A stretch of DNA of 64,000 nucleotides from Acidimicrobiales bacterium. Its GTDB lineage: Bacteria > Actinomycetota > Acidimicrobiia > Acidimicrobiales > SZUA-35. How positions within the stretch are numbered: position 1 is the stretch's first letter; each line of letters starts with the position of its first letter. The position numbers were made by a program, and so were the translations under genes. This document shows, piece by piece, positions 62,295-64,000 of this stretch. The notes under the pieces are model-generated. The model was not told the origin of the DNA. It saw only the letters and a list, made by a program, of their open reading frames with translations, and did no database searches. Location: the NCBI GenBank assembly GCA_028285495.1, contig JANQPB010000024.1:186001-250000 (forward strand), given 5' to 3'.

Positions 62295-63119
62295 ATGAGC
62301 TCGAATCCGCTCGTTGTCATCACCGGCGCATCGAGCGGCATCGGTGCCGCGCTGGCCCGGCTCCACGCCGACGACGGCTGGGACGTCGTCATGGTCAACC
62401 GAAGCATGGAGCGCTCCAGGCCGGTGGTCGACGGGATCATCGCCGAGGCCCCCGGCTCGTCGGTCGAGGTCGTCGAGGCCGATCTCGCCGACCACGACTC
62501 GATCACCGCCGCCGCCACGACACTCCGCCAGCGAGGCCAGATCGACCGCTTCGTCAACAACGCCGGCGTCCTCATGGGCGAGCGGGTCTCGTCTCGCCAC
62601 GGCGTCGAGATGCACGCCCAGGTCAACACCCTGGCGCCGTACCTGTTCGGCCGGCTCCTGCACCCGGTGATCGAGGGCGGCACCATGGCCCTGGTCACGA
62701 CCGGTGGCATCAGCCAGGCCAAGTCGCTCGCCGTCGACGAGCTGGCCGATCCGCCAACGTTCAAGAAGCTCTTCGGGCCGTATGTGCAATCGAAACTGGC
62801 GGCCACGGCCATCATGAACGCCTTCGCCCACCAGTACCCCGCGATCACGTTCCGATCGGTCGAGCCGGGCGCCGTCAAGACGCCGATGACCCGTGGCGCA
62901 GGCATGCCCCGCTGGCTCGTGCCGATCCGGAACCTCTTCTTCGCCAGCCCCGAGAAGGGGGCACGAAAGGTGTACGACGGCATCGGCGCCACCGGTCCCG
63001 ACTACCCGAACGGGACCTACGTCCAGGGCGGCAAGCCCCGCCCGCTGCCAGCCGGCGCCAGCGACCCCGCCGTCGAGGACGCACTCCTCGCGTGGTGTCG
63101 CGAGACGACCGGCGTCTGA
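62295..63119 (+). CDS. Short-chain dehydrogenase/reductase
   Basis: 274 residues. NAD(P) motif VVITGASSGIGAALARL, NNAGVLMGE structural motif, and catalytic Tyr/Lys in YVQSKLAATA. A Ser/Thr-rich LVTTGGIS precedes it. The Asn-Arg after the second strand (VMVNRSMERSR) suggests NADP preference. Substrate unknown. 41 bp after the pirin gene, probably one operon. Confidence 0.88.
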   Translation: MSSNPLVVITGASSGIGAALARLHADDGWDVVMVNRSMERSRPVVDGIIAEAPGSSVEVVEADLADHDSITAAATTLRQRGQIDRFVNNAGVLMGERVSSRHGVEMHAQVNTLAPYLFGRLLHPVIEGGTMALVTTGGISQAKSLAVDELADPPTFKKLFGPYVQSKLAATAIMNAFAHQYPAITFRSVEPGAVKTPMTRGAGMPRWLVPIRNLFFASPEKGARKVYDGIGATGPDYPNGTYVQGGKPRPLPAGASDPAVEDALLAWCRETTGV

Positions 63120-63179
63120 GTCGACCACCAACCGCCCTCCGCACGGCCGAGGGCGTCCTCACCAGAAAGCGAATCGGAC

Positions 63180-63731
63180 ATGAAGGTACTCGCCATCCCC
63201 GCCACCAACAGCCGCCGTGGCTTGAACCGCCAGCTCATCGACGTCGCAGCGAGGCTCCTCGTCGAGGAGGTCGGTCCCGACGTCGACGTCGAGGTCGTCG
63301 ACCTCAACGACTACGAGATGCCGATCTACAGCACTGAGCGAGAGCAGGAGCTCGGCATACCGCACCATGCCCGCCGGCTGTACGACGAGATCGGCGCGGC
63401 CGATGCGCTCATCGTCTCCTTCGCCGAGCACAACGGCTCGTACACGGCAGCCTGGAAGAACGTCCACGACTGGATGTCGAGGATCGGCATGGGCATCTAC
63501 CAGCGGAAGCGGGTGGCGATGTTCGCCGCCACCCCCGGCCCACGGGGCGGTGCCGGTGTCCTCGGGGCGGCGACGACGACCGCCCCCTTCTTCGGTGCCG
63601 ACCTGGTCGGCAGCCTCGGCATACCGTCCTTTCCGGACAACGTCGACGCCGACCGCGGCGAGATCGTCGACGAGGACCTCCGGGCCCGGTTCGTCAAGAT
63701 TCTCGGCGCCCTCGCCGAGCCGACCACCTGA
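63180..63731 (+). CDS. NAD(P)H-dependent FMN reductase
   Basis: 183 residues, flavodoxin-like fold. IPATNSRRGLNRQLIDVA is the FMN phosphate loop and SFAEHNGSYTAAWKNVHDW the flavin-binding stretch typical of this family (compare PEYN..). Supplies reduced flavin or reduces quinones and azo compounds. 60 bp after the SDR gene; likely end of the pirin operon. Confidence 0.88.
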   Translation: MKVLAIPATNSRRGLNRQLIDVAARLLVEEVGPDVDVEVVDLNDYEMPIYSTEREQELGIPHHARRLYDEIGAADALIVSFAEHNGSYTAAWKNVHDWMSRIGMGIYQRKRVAMFAATPGPRGGAGVLGAATTTAPFFGADLVGSLGIPSFPDNVDADRGEIVDEDLRARFVKILGALAEPTT

Positions 63732-63783
63732 GCTCCGACGAAGGGTCGGACGCCCCGCGGCGCCACGACCCGGAGGCGGTCGA

Positions 63784-64000
63784 TCAGGAGCCGAAGCGGA
63801 AGGTCACCGTGTAGTCGTTGACGGCCTTGCCCCGCCCGTTCCGCTGGGTGAAGCGCAGCTCCTTCTCGACGGCGTTGGCCCGGTTGATCTCGGTGACGTC
63901 GGCCCGGGTCAGGGCCAGGTGCTGCGGCCGCCCGATCAGGTCGTCGGCGTCGATGGCGCTGAGCGGGGCCCCGGACAGCCCTCGGGCCGACTCGAACGTT
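63784..64000 (-). CDS. C-terminal end of an unrecognised protein (cut by the window edge)
   Basis: A minus-strand frame without stops runs from the window edge to a TGA at 63784-63786: 71 residues ending VNDYTVTFRFGS. The codon pattern (G/C at third positions throughout) is that of a real gene. It converges on the FMN reductase gene. Too little is visible to name a family. Confidence 0.6.
   Translation of the reverse strand, partial: TFESARGLSGAPLSAIDADDLIGRPQHLALTRADVTEINRANAVEKELRFTQRNGRGKAVNDYTVTFRFGS

Overview
The window is high-GC actinobacterial chromosome. Gene content and order (TadA/B/C-pilin-TadE, MrfA-like helicase, topA, tmk, holB, tRNA-Thr, many MarR regulators, a MalT/SARP-type regulator, an MDMPI-like DinB protein, an Ltp2-like thiolase with its DUF35 partner) point to Actinomycetota. 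An Acidimicrobiia-like genome is my best guess, but this is inference from content only.

Region A (1-15,000) is accessory DNA. It begins with a minus-strand cluster of four overlapping genes: a D12-class adenine methyltransferase, an FtsK/TraB-like ATPase, a separate membrane protein that looks like the missing N-terminal half of that ATPase, and a small protein. Divergent from it is a tightly overlapping three-gene operon (GNAT-like, DUF218-like, and a membrane-tethered Mrr-type nuclease). A 5.4-kb segment follows, bounded by two ~60-bp direct repeats (6544-6603 and 11940-12000) that look like the 5' half of a selenocysteine tRNA gene. Inside the repeats lie a membrane protein/CHAT protease/membrane coiled-coil trio, a dead tyrosine-recombinase fragment, and a membrane pentapeptide-repeat protein with a TIR-like domain plus a small membrane partner. 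Just outside the second repeat is a divergent pair: a TPR-CHAT protein and a small EACC1-like protein. The whole stretch reads as a defence/conflict island.

Region B (15,000-34,900) is ordinary chromosome: a GMC oxidoreductase, a STAND-BTAD regulator, a CHASE histidine kinase with its receiver, a pterin dehydratase, DUF2889, a hot-dog/MmpL/FabH lipid cluster, an AroE homologue, an Ltp2-DUF35 pair, an OmpA-like envelope protein, and MarR and YceI genes.

Region C (35,000-52,500) is a conserved actinobacterial neighbourhood: a tad pilus operon, an MrfA-type helicase, glyA, a photolyase-family protein with reversed domain order, an RsbW-like kinase, NhaA, topA, tmk, a GT25-like glycosyltransferase, holB and tRNA-Thr(CGT). 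The striking oddity is topA: about 324 residues resembling a Kelch-type beta-propeller are inserted in frame inside the first C-terminal repeat.

Region D (52,500-64,000) holds a two-component/HDOD signalling cluster, a methyltransferase, a class III nucleotidyl cyclase, a VOC protein, and two MarR genes with palindromic operators next to a pirin-SDR-FMN reductase group.

Across the window many genes start exactly 7 nt after a TANNNT box, which indicates frequent leaderless transcription. I used this to correct several starts.
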